A stretch of DNA of 26,304 bases, taken from an uncultured Muribaculaceae bacterium. GTDB lineage: Bacteria > Bacteroidota > Bacteroidia > Bacteroidales > Muribaculaceae. The notes beneath the pieces are model-generated. The model did no database searches. It saw nothing but the letters and a program-made list of their open reading frames with translations, and had not been told where the DNA came from. This document shows positions 25,014 through 26,304 of the stretch, in pieces. Location: contig CAJUOC010000032.1 in assembly GCA_910587925.1 (NCBI GenBank), positions 1 through 26,304 on the forward strand. Direction: 5' to 3'. Both the position numbers and the translations under genes were made by a program. Numbering within the stretch: position 1 is the first letter of the stretch; every line of letters starts with the position of its first letter.

Positions 25014-26134
25014 GATTTGCCGACATCCCCGGCCACGAGGCCGTAAAAGCCCGCCTGCGTCAGATGGTCGACAGCGGCCGTATACCACACGCGCTGCTGC
25101 TCGAAGGCCCCGCAGGTATAGGCAAGTATGCTCTCGCCCGCGCCTTTGCCCAATATATCCACTGCACCGACCGCACCTCCGACGGCGACAGCTGCGGCCG
25201 CTGTCCGTCGTGTCTGCAACACCGCGCCTTCAACCACATCGACGCCCTATACAGCTTCCCACTGCTCAAGAAAAACTCCAAGCCCACCGTGAGCGACGAC
25301 TACGCCCGCGAGTTTCACGTCTTTCTTGACACACATACATTCATGGACTTCGACGAGTGGCTCGCCGCGATGGGCAACCCCAACGGCCAGCCCATGATAT
25401 ACGTCGAGGAAGCCACCGAGCTGCTGCGGCGCCTCAACCTCACCGCCCACAATTCCGAGTACAAGACCGTCATCATGTGGCTGCCCGAGCGCCTGCGCCC
25501 CGAGGCCGCCAACAAGCTGCTCAAGCTCGTCGAGGAGCCTCACCGCGACACCATATTTATAATGACCTCCGACAATCCCCGCGGCATACTCGGCACCATC
25601 TACTCCCGCACACAGCGCATCGCCGTGCCGCGCTACGAGCCCGAGGAGATAGTCGGCTACCTCACCGCCGGGCGTGGCGCCACGTCCGAGGCTGCCCGCG
25701 CCGCCGCCGATATCGCCGACGGCAGCATGCTTGCCGCCCTGCGCCTGCTCGGCGCCGACCGCGAGCGTGCAGCCCACTTCGAGCTCTTCAAGGAGCTGAT
25801 GCGCCTGGCATGGATGCGCAAGATTATCGACCTGCGCGCCTGGAGCCGGCGAGTGGCCGACCTGGGGCGCGAAGGCTCGGTCAACTTCTACACATATTGC
25901 TCGCGCATGATACGCGAGAATTTTATCCTCAACCTCCACGACCCCGCTCTGGTGGCCCTCACAGCCGAGGAGCAGGCATTCTGCGCCAGATTCAGCCCCT
26001 TTGTCAACGAGCGCAACGTCGTCGAGATGGCCGCCGCCGTCGACAGCGCGATTGCCGACACCCGCCTCAACGGCAATGCCAAGATTATCGCCTTCGACCT
26101 GGCCGTGCAGATGATACTTTTGGTGAAGCGGTAG
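25010..26134 (+). CDS. holB: DNA polymerase III delta-prime (clamp-loader) subunit
   Basis: AAA+ clamp-loader subunit of 374 residues for loading the sliding clamp in replication. The P-loop is GPAGIGKY (33-40), with Tyr where Ser/Thr is needed, fitting the known lack of ATPase in delta-prime. A zinc module has Cys52, Cys62, Cys65 and Cys68. Later come EEATELLRRLN (Walker-B-like region), NKLLKLVEEP (the conserved clamp-loader helix) and YSRTQRI (the SRC-like motif, with Thr for Cys). The ATG at 25010 overlaps the mlaF stop. Being translated with lipid-transport genes has no obvious functional reason. Confidence 0.9.
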   Translation: MRFADIPGHEAVKARLRQMVDSGRIPHALLLEGPAGIGKYALARAFAQYIHCTDRTSDGDSCGRCPSCLQHRAFNHIDALYSFPLLKKNSKPTVSDDYAREFHVFLDTHTFMDFDEWLAAMGNPNGQPMIYVEEATELLRRLNLTAHNSEYKTVIMWLPERLRPEAANKLLKLVEEPHRDTIFIMTSDNPRGILGTIYSRTQRIAVPRYEPEEIVGYLTAGRGATSEAARAAADIADGSMLAALRLLGADRERAAHFELFKELMRLAWMRKIIDLRAWSRRVADLGREGSVNFYTYCSRMIRENFILNLHDPALVALTAEEQAFCARFSPFVNERNVVEMAAAVDSAIADTRLNGNAKIIAFDLAVQMILLVKR

Positions 26135-26200
26135 GGCGCTGAAACCCAGCGTACAAGCGGGAAGTGGCAAAAAAAGTTGCAAAAAAAATCGCCGCAACGC

Positions 26201-26230
26201 TTGCAGATTCAAAAATAATGCCTACCTTTG
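26201..26230 (+). promoter_or_regulatory. Promoter of tRNA-Gly(GCC)
   Basis: TTG (26201-26203, preceded by C rather than T), a 19-bp spacer and TACCTTTG (26223-26230). It has the same -7 word as the other tRNA-Gly promoter. A small hairpin (26238-26243 with 26250-26255) lies in the leader before the tRNA. Confidence 0.7.
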
Positions 26231-26262
26231 CAACGCAATCGGGAAATAACCCGATGCCCAAC

Positions 26263-26304
<42 letters not shown>

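Overview
The window looks like chromosomal DNA of a GC-rich member of the Bacteroidales, probably close to Muribaculaceae (inference; no rRNA is present to test it). Three things support this: promoters of the Bacteroidota type (TAnnTTTG, sometimes with TTTG 19-20 bp upstream) in front of most transcription units; absence of obvious Shine-Dalgarno sequences; and gene types typical of the order (a 549-residue PPi-dependent phosphofructokinase, a NagB-like/PIG-L fusion, a hemerythrin-LuxR protein, a GH43 lipoprotein-free secreted enzyme, an MlaE-MlaF pair next to holB). Nothing looks like a phage, plasmid or integrated element; the accessory-like part is one gene-poor kilobase.

Layout. 1-284: a 10-bp tandem array running off the left edge, then a terminator. 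285-5543 (all minus): patatin-like phospholipase, GH13 amylase, then a prs-pfp operon with its own promoter. 5544-5632: divergent promoters. 5633-9269 (plus): valS followed 13 bp later by a di-iron/LuxR regulator. 9298-10376 (minus): ECF sigma factor with an ATGA-coupled four-helix membrane protein. 10539-12524 (plus): NagB-like/PIG-L fusion, terminator, then tRNA-Gly(CCC). 12703-13842: no convincing protein gene, but a promoter with a palindrome in its spacer, a possible structured RNA with a terminator, and a cluster of REP-like palindromes. 13843-15802 (plus): aldo/keto reductase and secreted GH43. 15873-17671 (minus): coupled secreted CMD-cupin and DUF362 proteins. 17751-23322 (minus): a tightly packed operon of PD40 protein, PHP phosphatase, U32 protein and polytopic membrane protein. 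23482-26134 (plus): mlaE, mlaF and holB joined by ATGA overlaps. 26263-end: tRNA-Gly(GCC), cut by the window edge.

The genes are mostly housekeeping: nucleotide precursor supply and glycolysis (prs, pfp), polysaccharide use (amylase, GH43, AKR), translation (valS, two glycine tRNAs, U32 RNA-modification-like protein), envelope lipid traffic (MlaEF, patatin) and replication (holB). The most interesting points are (1) a run of seven G at a TAATG-coupled start that puts the membrane protein out of frame with its natural start, so that one added G would restore a full first membrane helix; (2) the orphan transcription unit at 13030-13297; (3) the mirrored REP-like modules at 13424-13729; and (4) a complete YtfE/RIC-like di-iron ligand set fused to a LuxR DNA-binding domain.
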